64,000 bases of DNA from Lineus longissimus. Taxonomy: Eukaryota > Nemertea > Pilidiophora > Heteronemertea > Lineidae. Below the pieces are notes generated by a model that worked only from the letters and a program-made list of their open reading frames with translations, had not been told where the DNA came from and did no database searches. Shown here piece by piece: positions 1-11,100 of this stretch. Location of the stretch: contig NC_088315.1 in NCBI RefSeq assembly GCF_910592395.1, positions 4,902,501 through 4,966,500 on the forward strand. The letters are read 5' to 3'. The stretch's first letter is position 1. The number at the start of each line of letters is the position of its first letter. The position numbers were made by a program, and so were the translations under genes.

Positions 1-2
1 GA

Positions 3-215
3 TTTGAAATATTTTGTTACCCCGCGCCGCACCTTCCTCGGATACCTAATCCCGCGTCACCAAGGGTCCCCGGGACCATGCACGGTGTGCCTCATAAGGA
101 CCTCTTCACTCGGATTATCTCGGGGGCATGTCGCTTTCTTTCACCGGTTTTCGTGAACTTCAAGGATATCGGAACACTTGAGGATCGGTTGTCTTATAAT
201 TTGTCAAAGGAGTAG
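3..215 (+). CDS. Possible 3' end of a gene entering from the left edge
   Basis: One plus frame is open from the first bases of the window to a TAG at 213, about 70 codons, in a GC-rich patch that becomes AT-rich just after the stop. The first internal ATG is at 78 and gives a 45-residue tail with mixed hydrophobic and charged residues (it contains RIISGACRFLSPVFVNFKD). Open reach to the edge plus the composition change suggests a last coding exon whose start lies outside. No family is recognised. No AATAAA lies close after the stop; the first is near 607. A chance open frame remains possible. Confidence 0.28.
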   Translation, partial: FEIFCYPAPHLPRIPNPASPRVPGTMHGVPHKDLFTRIISGACRFLSPVFVNFKDIGTLEDRLSYNLSKE

Positions 216-957
216 ATGTCTTAATGTGTAATGTAAGTAGAGTTCGTGTGGTGTTGCTTTGAGTTGGTGTTTTGCGTCATCTTTTTAATGCAAATTATGG
301 CTAATTGTTAATTTTACATTACTTTTTATACAACAACCTGTTTTGACAGAAATTTTTTTTTAAAGATTATTATTGAACAATGCAATTCTGTTTTTCTTCG
401 ACTGATGTCATGATTGAACATATGCCCGCAATCTGGTTATGATGTTTTGTGAGTGAGTTGATAGTTAATTTTTTTATGTCAAATGGCTTTTATGCACCAA
501 CCTGATTAGATGTAGGTAATTTATTTGATTAAAAAAGCGCTTGCACAACACCTTTACGACAGAAGTTAAAGATAAAAGTAAATTTGACTTAAACTTAAAG
601 CACAAAAATAAAACGATTTTTTATGGGGCTATTCCTCAACATCCGAACATACTCATTTCAAACGCGCTGTCGTCATCTTTCTATTTTAGCTTGAGTTGCG
701 TAATCCCCGATGACAAATCCCTAAAAATACGCCACACAAACTTCTCGAATCCATTTGACAAGCGAATCAGTGCAGGAAAAAATATTTTCAGCACGTTTGC
801 TCGCGTTTCTCCGGCCATCTACCAATAATCTTATAGACCATTCACCAATTTCTAAATTAACATCACCTGATAGGACCCGGGAGCCATCCCGCTCTATCAT
901 TTTTCTTTCCCCCCTTCCAATAGATTTACCCCGCCTCTAATGCATAAACCTCTGACT
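216..957. other. AT-rich spacer
   Basis: Mostly AT-rich sequence with long T runs and many stops in all frames. A 95-codon plus frame at 541-828 has AT-rich random-looking codons and was not accepted. Nothing else is recognised. Confidence 0.5.
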
Positions 958-1362
958 TCATACCATTAGCCACAATGGAGTTTGTAGGAAAAAGTCTATG
1001 GGTTTCATTACGCCTAATGGATTGGACGGGATGTCTTCCTTTAGACTTTTTGCCATGGAAAGCTGTACACATTTTCCAGGAGCATGAGCGCATGCGGTAA
1101 AATGCAGGAGGAGAAACGCAGATCCCTGATTTTCCTCATATAGCCTGACCAATGCTCTTTCTTCTTTCACTAAGACATTTTGCAAAATCAGGTGGACAGG
1201 AAAACCTCTCTTCAAAACAAAACGTTTACCTAATCTGTTTGAAGCGAGGATGTAAATTTTCAAACAGTCTGCCCGTTTGGAATAGTATACGATCCGTCCA
1301 ATCACTATGTATTGTCTTTCAAATGATGATGGAGAGGCAAAAAAAGGTGGTTGTATTAGCAT
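958..1362 (-). CDS. Unrecognised 134-residue ORF
   Basis: This minus ORF starts at a true ATG and has protein-like composition: an aromatic and basic first half, a hydrophobic stretch near residues 80-90 (LLLHFTACAHAPGK) and a C-terminal segment ending PLWLMV. It has no clear signal peptide and no motif I can name. A pyrimidine-poor AG lies just upstream of the ATG, so splice support is weak. About eight ORFs this long are expected by chance here, so it is listed only because of its start codon and mixed composition. Confidence 0.22.
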   Translation of the reverse strand: MLIQPPFFASPSSFERQYIVIGRIVYYSKRADCLKIYILASNRLGKRFVLKRGFPVHLILQNVLVKEERALVRLYEENQGSAFLLLHFTACAHAPGKCVQLSMAKSLKEDIPSNPLGVMKPIDFFLQTPLWLMV

Positions 1363-2115
1363 CTCGAACTCCTGATACCCTGATAGCCCTGATCTGGGAC
1401 GTTTCCTTTGATACTGCGATTACAGGTGCTCTCTCGTGAGAATGACCAACAAGGGTCATTCACTTCGCTACAAAATGGAACAAAGTCCGGCCGATTTCAA
1501 TAAGAATTCAGTGAACAAATTAGAGTTTTACTTCAACCTGAGATATCAAATGAAGCCTGCTTTTATATTTAACTTGTCCGACACCCTTTAGACGAGTTTG
1601 GGGCGGTATGGGGACTAGACATTTTTATTCTTCGTGCATCTTGCTTGAACCATCCGCAAAGGTGTTGCTGGATTTTTGCCATATGCGGTGCTTGCAATTG
1701 ACTTGAGCGTCGATTCGAACGTTAGTTTTAAAATAACGACATTTGCCTCTTCCAGTATCCTTCTTCCAAGCGAAACATCGCTGGACAGTTATTGACAAAA
1801 TTGTTGCGAACACGAACAAACATGATGAGACAGCTATCAGACATAGACGGCAACACCCTTTTCAGATAAAAGGGCAACGGATGATCGATTATCTCACAAA
1901 AAAGGACAAAATACTAGGCTTTTACGTACAAAAATGCCAATTTTTCTTGACGAGCTTGGACAAACAGCTTTTGAACAAGAACAGTATGAGGCTACTCTAT
2001 TTTATGGGCGTTGTAACAGCCAACTGTTATTTGTACTTTAATCTGTATTTCTACAATTAGCTTGATTGGATGAAAAACATCAGTCCAAATCTCGGCGGGG
2101 AATTCCATTTGAAAT
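1363..2115. other. Spacer with short ORFs only
   Basis: A 105-codon plus frame (1743-2060) overlaps a 64-codon minus frame. Neither has a recognised motif or splice context, and the plus one drifts into an AT-rich tail. No repeats were seen. Confidence 0.4.
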
Positions 2116-2955
2116 GAAGGTTTGCTGAAGGCATATTGCAGCAGGGTCCCTAGCGAACTCGTTCAATCCTTTGGTACAACTAAACATAAATTGGCCATGT
2201 GTGACTCTAAAAAGCTTGTTTCTCACCGAATCCTGCCCTCAACTCGATGGGGGATAGTTTATAGTTTTGTGGCAAATACGCTGATGGCATTTTCACCAAG
2301 ACTTTTTTAGTTCTTTTTTGGATTCAGATGCTCTTTTGGCTTTGACAGCTATCAAGCGTGTTATAGGCCTTCTGAGCGTTTCCGGTCTTTGTCTTATGCC
2401 AACTATCATATCTCAGCGGGGAGGAGACTATATCTTTTTCAAACCGAAATTGGCTAAGGGCGTATTTCACCAAGTCCTGATCGGACTCGTTGCTCTTGGT
2501 TTGAACATTTGCCAGATATCAAAGGTTTTTATAGGCCTTCTTAGCCTCACTGACTTTTGTCTTTCGCCGACTTCAGATCGCATCCCACCAGGGAAGCAAC
2601 TACGTCTTTGTAGACATAACTTGGCTAAAGGCACGATGCACCAAGTTTGTAATACACTCTGATGCTCTTTTGGCCTCAGCGGTTGAAACACAAAAAGATT
2701 CGGCATTTTCTAAGCACTTTCAACGGACCATCACAGCAGGGAACCTCTGTTGATTTTGAGACAGAGAGCTGATGGCGCTTTGCACCTAAAATCTTCTGAA
2801 ACCTCAAATGTTCTTTCTTTTGAAATGAATAGTTGAAAATTTTCTTGAAACGGTCGCAAAGTTAGTTTTTCACCAACACAGACCACAGCACAGCAGGCGG
2901 CTACTGTTCTTTTCGGACTAAATTCGCTGAGGGCATTTTGCACTAACTTACTCTC
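2116..2955. repeat. Degenerate tandem array, unit about 145-172 bp
   Basis: A motif close to GCTGAxGGCATTTTGCACC recurs at 2124, 2280, 2452, 2623, 2768 and 2926, giving spacings of 156, 172, 171, 145 and 158. A second anchor, TTTATAGGCCTTC, recurs at 2360 and 2531, and a third, CAGCAGGG or a variant, lies between the anchors in most units. Copies differ by many substitutions and small indels, so the array is old. A weaker seventh anchor may lie near 3131. No long open frame runs through the units. Confidence 0.7.
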
Positions 2956-2959
2956 CAAA

Positions 2960-4240
2960 ATATTTCATGATACAATAATTTCATAAAGGAATGCCATTCA
3001 TTAAAATGATTTGTCGGTAGAATAATTGCATCTTACCAGTAATGAATTGAATGTTCATGCGATTCAAATAATTATTTGTCATTCCTGTCATCTGTGGTCA
3101 AAATTGGTCTAAATAGACTTTAAAAGACATAGCTGACGGCTATTTGTACTCTTATTCCTAGGCTTTAACAGCTTACGTTCCAAGAGTTTGCCCAATTAAT
3201 GGTATCGGACTTCTTGATGTAAATAAAGGCTTCTCTTACACCAGTTAGAGAAATTCAAACAGGATAAGTGTAATTGGCCTTAAGCGAGATGCACTCTTCA
3301 TTGAGATACGATGAGAATGGAAAGACAAATATATTCAACTTCCAAATATTGCTTATTCTTGTTATTATCTATATTGAATTAACAATAATTCAATGATCTT
3401 CTCGATTCATCCATCTGTCCAAATGGCCAAATTTATTCCGAACTATTTCACCGATGCCCGACACAAAAAGCTTGGTTTTTCACTTGGCGATTTTTTTCAA
3501 AGTAAGTGATGGATAATTTTGTTCTTTTTAAGTCACATTTTACGACTGGGCGTAATGGACGGCCTCACCATGCAGTACAATTACCCAACGGCAAAACTCG
3601 CTTCGAACTGATCTCAAAGGGTTACGTGCAAGTTGAAACCAGACGCGTTTTTTTTCATCACAAATTCACAAAAAAATTGATAACTGTGAAATTTTATTTT
3701 TGCTTCTTTTGTTGAATAGACTCCTGTTGCTATGTACATTTAAGCGTCTGGGACATGATGCGGGCCAACAAAACCCAACCAACGTTAATAAGTTATACAG
3801 GTCTATATTTTTTTGGGGGGGGGGGTCTGTCTCCGTACTTTTAGACGTAAGTGTCCCTCAAATTTCAAGCTAAAAAATGACCTCTTTTCCAAATCCATGC
3901 TACAACCACTAAATGGTATATTTAAACAACATTGACTATTGACTATATCCCAGCATCTCTTTTCCAGTTGACTAAAAATGTCAAAGGTTTCTTTCTTCAC
4001 GAGATGAGTCAACATGAACATCAGTCCACGCTGAGAAAACGGCGAGGGTTATTTACAAAATAACGCGAGGACTGTTAGTCACTGCTTGAAGTAAACGCCC
4101 AGAAGTACAGGAAATAAGAAAATTACTAACGGCGACTTTGGCGGGGAAATCGGTATGTGTCGCTTTATGGCTATCGCGTAATGTAATTGTGACAATCGGA
4201 TTCAATATTGCAAATTCGTTTTATTAGGTACCGTAAAATT
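2960..4240. other. AT-rich spacer
   Basis: Spacer rich in A/T runs. It contains a T7-G11 homopolymer junction near 3808-3825 and a 69-codon plus frame at 3506-3715 of random appearance. No other structure was seen. Confidence 0.5.
3808..3825. repeat. Poly-T/poly-G homopolymer
   Basis: A run of T leads directly into eleven G. It is a prone site for slippage and sequencing error. Confidence 0.9.
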
Positions 4241-4270
4241 TAATGTCTTTTTCTGAAATAAACAGTAAAC

Positions 4271-4279
4271 ATATAAAAT
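4271..4279 (+). promoter_or_regulatory. TATA-like element
   Basis: ATATAAAA lies about 70 bases before a candidate start at 4346, a spacing that fits a short 5' leader. The surroundings are AT-rich, so a chance match is quite possible. Confidence 0.18.
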
Positions 4280-4345
4280 GCAACTTCAATAGTTGTGGAA
4301 AATGTTCTGTCTCGTTGACGTTGGAATGTCTCCTCTGCCGCAGAA

Positions 4346-4459
4346 ATGCCGCGGCTGATCTCCTCTTCCAATGAAAATTCCACAACCACCGCAGCAAAAG
4401 TGGCAGAGATTCTGGATATTAGCCGAGAAATCTCAGGTTACCGGGATCATAAGTCATAA
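4346..4459 (+). CDS. Short unrecognised ORF or exon
   Basis: A 37-codon frame begins MPRLISSSNENSTTTAAK and continues into an amphipathic stretch (AEILDISREIS). A pyrimidine-rich CTCCTCTGCCGCAG at 4330-4343 could be a splice acceptor just before the ATG, and CAG followed by GTTACC at 4436 could be a weak donor. The local rise in GC and the acceptor-like tract are the only support; no homology is recognised. Confidence 0.18.
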   Translation: MPRLISSSNENSTTTAAKVAEILDISREISGYRDHKS

Positions 4460-5460
4460 TCACAGTCTTTATGCTTTGACAGCAGCCGACACGCTTTAAG
4501 TCCGTATTAATGATGCGCCACTTCAGTGTAGTGATTTACCAATTTAGTCATAAATGGCTGACAAATGGCTTTGTTAGCTCCATGACAATCGGAGGAAATT
4601 CTCGTAATGTGATGGCCGCATTTTATAATCGTGTTGGGAATTCGGAAACTGCTACTGGTTGACATTGATGTTTTCAGCTGGATTGTCACGATTGTGAAAC
4701 CATACACTGCCAATTTACTGTACAATATCGACTAGGGATGCACAAGGGATGTTGCGTGTTTCTTTCGGGTATACAATACCAACCTTTGGGACCGTTCAAA
4801 ATAAATTTGAAATTTAATTTATGTGAAACACTTTTATTAAAGTATATAAAATTCAAGTTTTCTGTTACGTACACCGATGTATATACCTTATAGTAATTTT
4901 CATCATGTTGACATGTTTGGTTCCTGTACAGCGACAATGTTTATGATAGTATGTGGCACAGGTAAACAATGTACAATGCACGCAAACAGCGTTCGCCTTT
5001 AAGAAACGTGCGCACGTATATTCAATTTCCTTAACACGCATTACAAAATACAGACGCCATGCAAGTTCGGTAAGTTTCACCACAAAACATACGTATGGCA
5101 ACGCTTTGCCATGACAACGGACCTGTTTTTATCATACCGGTACTAGTTTAATTACTGAAGTGATTGGATTGCGGCGGCAATACAATAAAGCAAAAGAATA
5201 CAACATCCCTGCGAAGACATTCGAATTGCGCGAGGTTCAGAAAAGTCGCAGTTGGGGTTTAAAAATGTTGAGGATAGTATAAGCGTCCATTTTAATTACT
5301 TTTTCAATATATCAACCCCTTTTATAGCATGCTACCTCCATTAGAAAATGTACTCTAATTTAGTTCCTTTATCGACGAATGTTTAATAATCTGGTAGAGA
5401 GGCAATGCCTTCTTTGCTCTTCGGCTAAGACGTCTATCTGTACTTTAGAGTAATGTAGTT
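4460..5460. other. Spacer
   Basis: Overlapping minus-strand frames of 72-83 codons between 4507 and 5101 have no motif. A donor-like GTAAGT at 5069 follows an ATG at 5058 but has no other support. Confidence 0.4.
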
Positions 5461-5464
5461 TTGG

Positions 5465-5647
5465 ATGTCGAAGCTTCTTCTGTTTCAAGAAAAAAGCCAC
5501 GGCATGCAATTAACGCAAAAACGAAGACACCAAGAAAGGCTTTCCCATGTAACCGAGAAGGCTGTTTACTCGGTGAGAAAGGTGCAGCCAGTCACCCCTC
5601 AGAGATGCCCCGCGCTGCGAAGACGCGTCCCCCGCCAACCCTTGTAA
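5465..5647 (+). CDS. Unrecognised 60-residue basic ORF
   Basis: An ATG-led frame encodes a lysine- and arginine-rich polypeptide beginning MSKLLLFQEKSHGM. A donor-like CTCG followed by GTGAGA lies near 5570, after the residues AVYS. The 3' half is GC-rich, unlike its flanks, and a second plus frame (5461-5679) is open over the same bases, so which frame codes, if any, is undecided. No domain is recognised. Confidence 0.17.
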   Translation: MSKLLLFQEKSHGMQLTQKRRHQERLSHVTEKAVYSVRKVQPVTPQRCPALRRRVPRQPL

Positions 5648-5699
5648 CTGCACCGCAATCACCCCGCTGCCCGGCGTAACCCTTTTGGAGTTAATTTAC

Positions 5700-6825
5700 G
5701 CTTCTCCACCTGTCAAATTCTCTGGATGAGTGTCAATTATTCGGGAACTTTGTGAAAATTTCACGGGAGGATCTCCCCGTAATGTGCGGGATCGTTTCAG
5801 TCCGTGTATCCTCTGGCGCTTGGCGTTATTGCCCCCTCAGTGATCATCGGGCATTCTTGAAACTAAGACAAGCAGAAATTCGTACAATTAAACCAGCCAG
5901 CGCCTAGAGACCTGAGATTTCATGTTTCTCATTATCTATTGTCATTTCAAAGTCTTCATTAGTATAACTTCAATTGTTCATTAGGATACTGTGTTTGGAA
6001 ATAGCTTTGATTTTTAATTGTGTTTCGGCCTGACAAAAACGATGAAAAACGCCTTGATTTTCCAACGATCTAATCTTTGATATTCTGATTAACGTTTCGC
6101 CGACAAGGCAATAGGCACTTATATGACCGTGCTTTGGTGCATGCTTGACATATCATATCCGTTTGCACTTAATATCGAAATAGTGCTCGAAAGTGCATGA
6201 TCAACAATGACTTATAAACCTTCCGAAAATCCGAAATGATTTCTTGCTCCTTACAGCATCCAGCGATCTCCAAGGAGAAACGTCAGTTTTTTATTGTCGC
6301 AACCAGCAACCTAATACCTTGCTGAATTTATGCAATCTCAGAATGTGCACAGAATTCGAATGTCTTTGCATTGAGAGATACACCTTATCGATAGCGTCTG
6401 TACATCACATGAAATCTCATCACAGACTAGACTAGCAATTAAATTCGATTGAATGTTGTTGTTTGATTGGGAAGTGAGATGCTGCTTTATTTGATATACG
6501 AATGCTGGCTCATCAACCAGCTTTTGAACCTTCACTGATTTCGATCAGATGATTATTGGTTGGGAATAGAAACTGACTGCATTGATGGCCCCGTTTGTCA
6601 AGCATGTGTGCCCAAAGAAATTTGAACGGACATGAATTTCACTTCGCGGTTTTCAAAATTTAACATCACACACACACACACACATGTGCGTTAGGTAGTG
6701 TATAACATGAAATGGTTAAACTCCACAGACCAGTTATCTTGTCATATTTATGCATAAACAGTCGTTGGGGCGATGATAGGATACTGGGTTGCGCATCTTA
6801 GCATTTCAGCCCATCTTTTATTCAT
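5700..6825. other. Spacer with CA microsatellite
   Basis: AT-rich DNA with short overlapping frames of no recognised meaning. It contains a short CA run near 6667. Confidence 0.45.
6666..6684. repeat. (CA)n microsatellite
   Basis: About nine CA units in an otherwise unremarkable AT-rich context. Confidence 0.9.
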
Positions 6826-6827
6826 GA

Positions 6828-7655
6828 GGAGCTGCGATCCACATACCCCTAGGCATCGTCTCGAATCGTGTTAATTTCAACTGCTTCCGTGTGTACGTTA
6901 GGTTGTACAGCATGACAGCGCTTGTCGATTTCCGATTCAGACTTGTAGGGGATTCAAAACATGTCTTTGATGGTCTCTTCTCAGGGCTCATCTTGCTCCA
7001 GGTGGTTGGTCCCTATCAATGTACCAGTATTTTGAATGCGGAACTTGATTTTGAAGGTGATTTACCATTTGGTGGATTTTTAATTTCAAACCTTTGTTCT
7101 ACAGTAATGGGTTTTTTTGTCTCTGAATATCGATGTCCACGTCCAAGTACATAGCATCCTGGTATGAGCAGTGGTTTTCAATATACTCCGCCTCTCGATT
7201 TTTATAATGATGAAGGAGTGAAAAAAACTAAACATCAGGATGTGGGAATACTGACTGGCTCTATTCGTCCATTAAAAGCGTTTAGTGTAAATGTGTCAAT
7301 TGAAATACCATTTACAAGAAAGGAGAGTCGTGATACTTCGTATTTTGGAAATGTTATTGGCGAGTTCCTCTGAAACTTTTTGATGTAAATAAAATGTACG
7401 GTTGTTTGGAACGCACTCTTCCTTCTCCTGTCAGTATTGGTCAGGCCGACATATCATACACCACCCCGCGAGTGGGGTGAACAGATACGGAGATCGCTAG
7501 CTATCTGGGCTCAGCGACAGCTCCGAGATTTGAAAAGGCGTGATTTTCGATTCGGTTCTGTCATGGAATTTCTCGGCCCACGGTTTGGTCGTCCTACAGG
7601 AGGACACATTCGTGAACGTTTCCCTCCACCTTGTGTGAGGAGACTTGAGTGGTAG
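6828..7655 (+). pseudogene. Decayed ORF, one frame with a few stops
   Basis: A single plus frame stays open from 6828 to 7655 except for stops at 7152 (TAG), 7371 (TGA) and 7386 (TAA). The three open blocks, about 108, 72 and 89 codons, have protein-like composition. The first contains FGGFLISNLC, the second GSIRPLKAFSVNVSIEIPF, and the third is arginine-rich with GRPTGGHIRERFPPP. Retaining one frame over about 275 codons with only three stops is more than AT-rich spacer usually gives. I could not place the family; a mobile-element or virus-derived protein is possible. It could also be three chance ORFs. Confidence 0.28.
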
Positions 7656-7715
7656 TCGGTCAGGCAAATTCACAACCCCCCCCCATCAGTGCAGAGATAC
7701 GGAGATAGCTGTGCT
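7439..7715. repeat. Imperfect direct duplication, about 215 bp apart
   Basis: GGTCAGGC followed by a C-rich run and AGATACGGAGATxGCT occurs at 7439-7495 and again at 7657-7705, diverged but in the same order. The second copy holds a run of nine C. It overlaps the end of the decayed ORF. Confidence 0.5.
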
Positions 7716-7984
7716 CGGCCAGGCAGAAGAGATTCCCACGACACGAGATTAGACTGAAGAGCACTACATTGCACCATGTCAGCCACTGTATGTTTTTATA
7801 GAGTGATGGCATCGTCCAGTGAGGGAAACTCTTTGTGGACGATTAGCCACTGGTACCTTGATCCATTGCACCATGGTAGCCAAGAGATCAGACGGAAAAC
7901 GTACTCCTAAAGTTGCCGAACTTGCATGGGAAGATGTTGAGAGGCCACTCATTGGCAATATTTTTGGATGTAGCAAGCTGTCAT

Positions 7985-8115
7985 CATCCACGTACAGTCA
8001 CTCTCTGGCTCTGTGCACAGTTGGCCAATGAAACAAACGATCACCGTCATCCACGTAGAGGATTCTCAAGAGCAAGAGTTAACTCAGTCACTCTCTGGCG
8101 CTGTGTCCTCTATGT
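7985..8115. repeat. Imperfect duplication, about 94 bp unit
   Basis: A TCATCCACGTA segment followed by CAGTCACTCTCTGGCxCTGTG occurs around 7985-8020 and again around 8048-8110. The surrounding sequence contains further partial copies of AGCAAGCxxTCA, suggesting old local duplication. Confidence 0.5.
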
Positions 8116-8119
8116 ACAG

Positions 8120-11100
8120 ATTCGGGTATGTAGCAAGCGATCACCAGCCAACTGGAATAATTATATCATTAATTGCAGTTCCCTTCTCTCTCTTTGATGT
8201 TATCGTCAGATGTTTGAACGTCTGCTGAATCATGAGATCATTGGGTTATGCGGAAACAAAGGCGGGACAACTAGACAAATACGAGGTCGAAATTGGAAGG
8301 ACGTTTCAATACTGTTTACCTCCTATTGATTTGTGTAGTAATGTACTAGTAGATGTACACATTGAACACATCCACATCAGCTTGTGGCAATGTCGTTTTA
8401 CATTTCGTGTGTAACTTTGCAGACTTAAGTGCAACATGCATGTAATGGTGTAAGCCATCATAAGTGCGAGAGAAGCGCGATAACATCGTCAAATTCTCAG
8501 TGTGGAATGATGTGTGTTGATACCAAAATTGTAGAGAAAATGGTGTTCTTCTTACACCACTATGTGGGTTACACAACTGGATGTGGAAATGAAGATAGGT
8601 CAAACAATAGCAGGCCATCGTCGTCCTTGAGGTTATATATTGCGTATACGTCGACAATTATTAGCAGGCTGCCTTGCTCTCTCCTGCAGTCTCCATATTT
8701 TTCGGCCAGAATGTGCGTCAAGTCCCCTAATCACCAGACAGGTGGTGCGAGCTCTCTGACCACGCTCAACTGTGTCATCGCCAAACAATAGTGGTCTGAA
8801 GGTCACAGCCTACATCGTATCTCCCGAAAATCTAATTTTTTACCCCAGACCCCTGCTCTCTGAGTGCTGGTAAGTACCAGACCTCACCCCACGGGGAACC
8901 TACTCCTCTATCGGTGGGCACTTAAGCCGACGCCTCGGCCGTGTGCACCTGTCAACGACCTTGTCCGTTGTCGACATGACAAGATCTCCCTGTGCCGTGT
9001 ATCCTCTACATCCTTCCTCCACCACCACCTTGAAGAGACACTGAAGGAAAACCGATGATAAGGCTACGGCTGTGCCGTTTGATCTCTCCTACAGAACTCC
9101 TAGGCAATATTCGATACCACTTACAGATACCGCGTCTTCTATTTGTCTGCGACGTCTGTACAAGTAGTCTCTACTTTTCTACCGTTAACTCTTTATTTTG
9201 TGGTCTAGACATCTGTTGTGTAATTGGAAATCATCATTTGTTTTCGAATTCTTTTTGATTTCAGGTTTCAATCTACGCCTTGTACAATATTTTATTGGTC
9301 TAGACGCAACTGTGCATTGACTATATCGTGTCATCTGACAACAGAGAGTTCACCAAATGTCGAATTTTGCCGATTCTGGCATTTCTGAATACTTCGGACT
9401 TGGAAGTTTCAGACGAAATATAGCATTTTGCGTCATTTTCTTGGTGAAATTACCAAAACTCCTAGTACTATTTTCTGGTGAAATAGCTGACTTTAGTGCC
9501 ATTCCTCCTTCGCATTTCAAGCTAAAATGGCATTAGACCTTTTGGTATTCTACCAAACATCACCAGTCTCCCTTGTGGTCACTGCTATCTTTGTTCCCCC
9601 ATCTTACACATTCAAATGCGCCATATTGCTTTCGATTGAAAATGACATACGATGTCAGATCGTCTGTTCAGTATTCCAGAGGTCCCTATGTCGATGATTA
9701 TCAGCCACTAGAGGACGGGTTGAGCATATATTAGAAGGCAGTAGTGTCATAATTAAGGAGTCCTGAACTATAAATATCGTCTTCGCAATGTTGGTGATGG
9801 ACTTCTTCTTAGTAGTTACCAGTTTTTCAAATACCACTTATTTTCATCCTTTTTCTCTGGGCAATCTGTCAATCGAGCCTAGCTAAATAAAGTACTGTTC
9901 TATCTTCCTGAGAAGAGATATTGGTCAAAATGTCCACTAATGCGTCAATCATTGCTTTCCGAAAACAAATACTCTGACTGTATCACAACAGAGAGTCGGA
10001 GTCCATCAAGGTTAGGTCAATGTATGCGTGAGCAATGCTTAATCAGACGTAAAGAAGACTTGATTAACAGAGACACGAGAGTACATCAGCAAGTCAGCGC
10101 GACAACATTGTAGTAGAGGAAACAGTCAGTGCAATGTATTAACTCTTTTAGTGTAGTGAAGGAGTAGTAATCAGTAACAAAGTTATGTCTGTGTTTGTAC
10201 ATATTGATATCACCATAAATTTCAGAGAAAAGCAAATCAGATATTTCACCACCAGCTGAAATTGACAATATATTTACTATAAATATGAATTTTGAGACCG
10301 TGGGGAGTTAACCCACAGAACTCCATGGCAACAGCCATACTCCTATATCTATCCAGTGTATGATATGATTAGCATGCGTGGCCAATTCAAGTTATGTATG
10401 ATTTCCATACGCAGCCTCCCGCAGGAGTATCGGGTGTGGATGATGGGGGTGGAGCCAAGTTAGCTGAATCATATCATCAATTTTCTGCCTGGTGAAGACA
10501 CATTTCATTGCTTTTGCATCCAATGACGGTTGTATTGCTCCGGCAAGTGTTATGGTTAATTCTATTCTACTTCGCCTTGGATATATTGAGCAGGTGCTGC
10601 TTGCAATGTAAAAGTATGTGATACTGAATCGTCTTAATAATTGGAGTAGGGAGCAGACTGGAAGTTAGACAACACGTCACGGTTTCTCCGTTTCTTTGTG
10701 TTCCCTCGTTGTTTTGTGACATGGTTTTGTGAAACGATGCTCACTGACAAAATACACCTGTTGCTATACACATATGTACACAGTGAAAGACTTAGGCTAT
10801 ACTCTTGTCTTCGGACTTGCCAATGAAAAGCACGCTCCCTTCGTATGCCAACATTGCATTCACGAAATGGTAATCATAGGGGAATCTTACAGCATATCCA
10901 ACTACACGGAACCTTCGCTTTTTCACCACAAAATCACTACAAAAGCTATACGTAATGCATTCCAGGATGCATTGGCCAAATATTACGTACAAAATTGACA
11001 CCGAGACAAACAAATTGTACAGAAGCTTCTAGTAAACCTCAGATGCAGAGAACGTTACAATGCTTCCATCATTAGTAGATGGTTTATCTGGAGAGGACCT

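Noticed and set aside
8429-8791. 120-codon plus ORF
   Set aside because: It overlaps a 103-codon minus ORF, lies in duplicated decayed sequence and lacks any motif.
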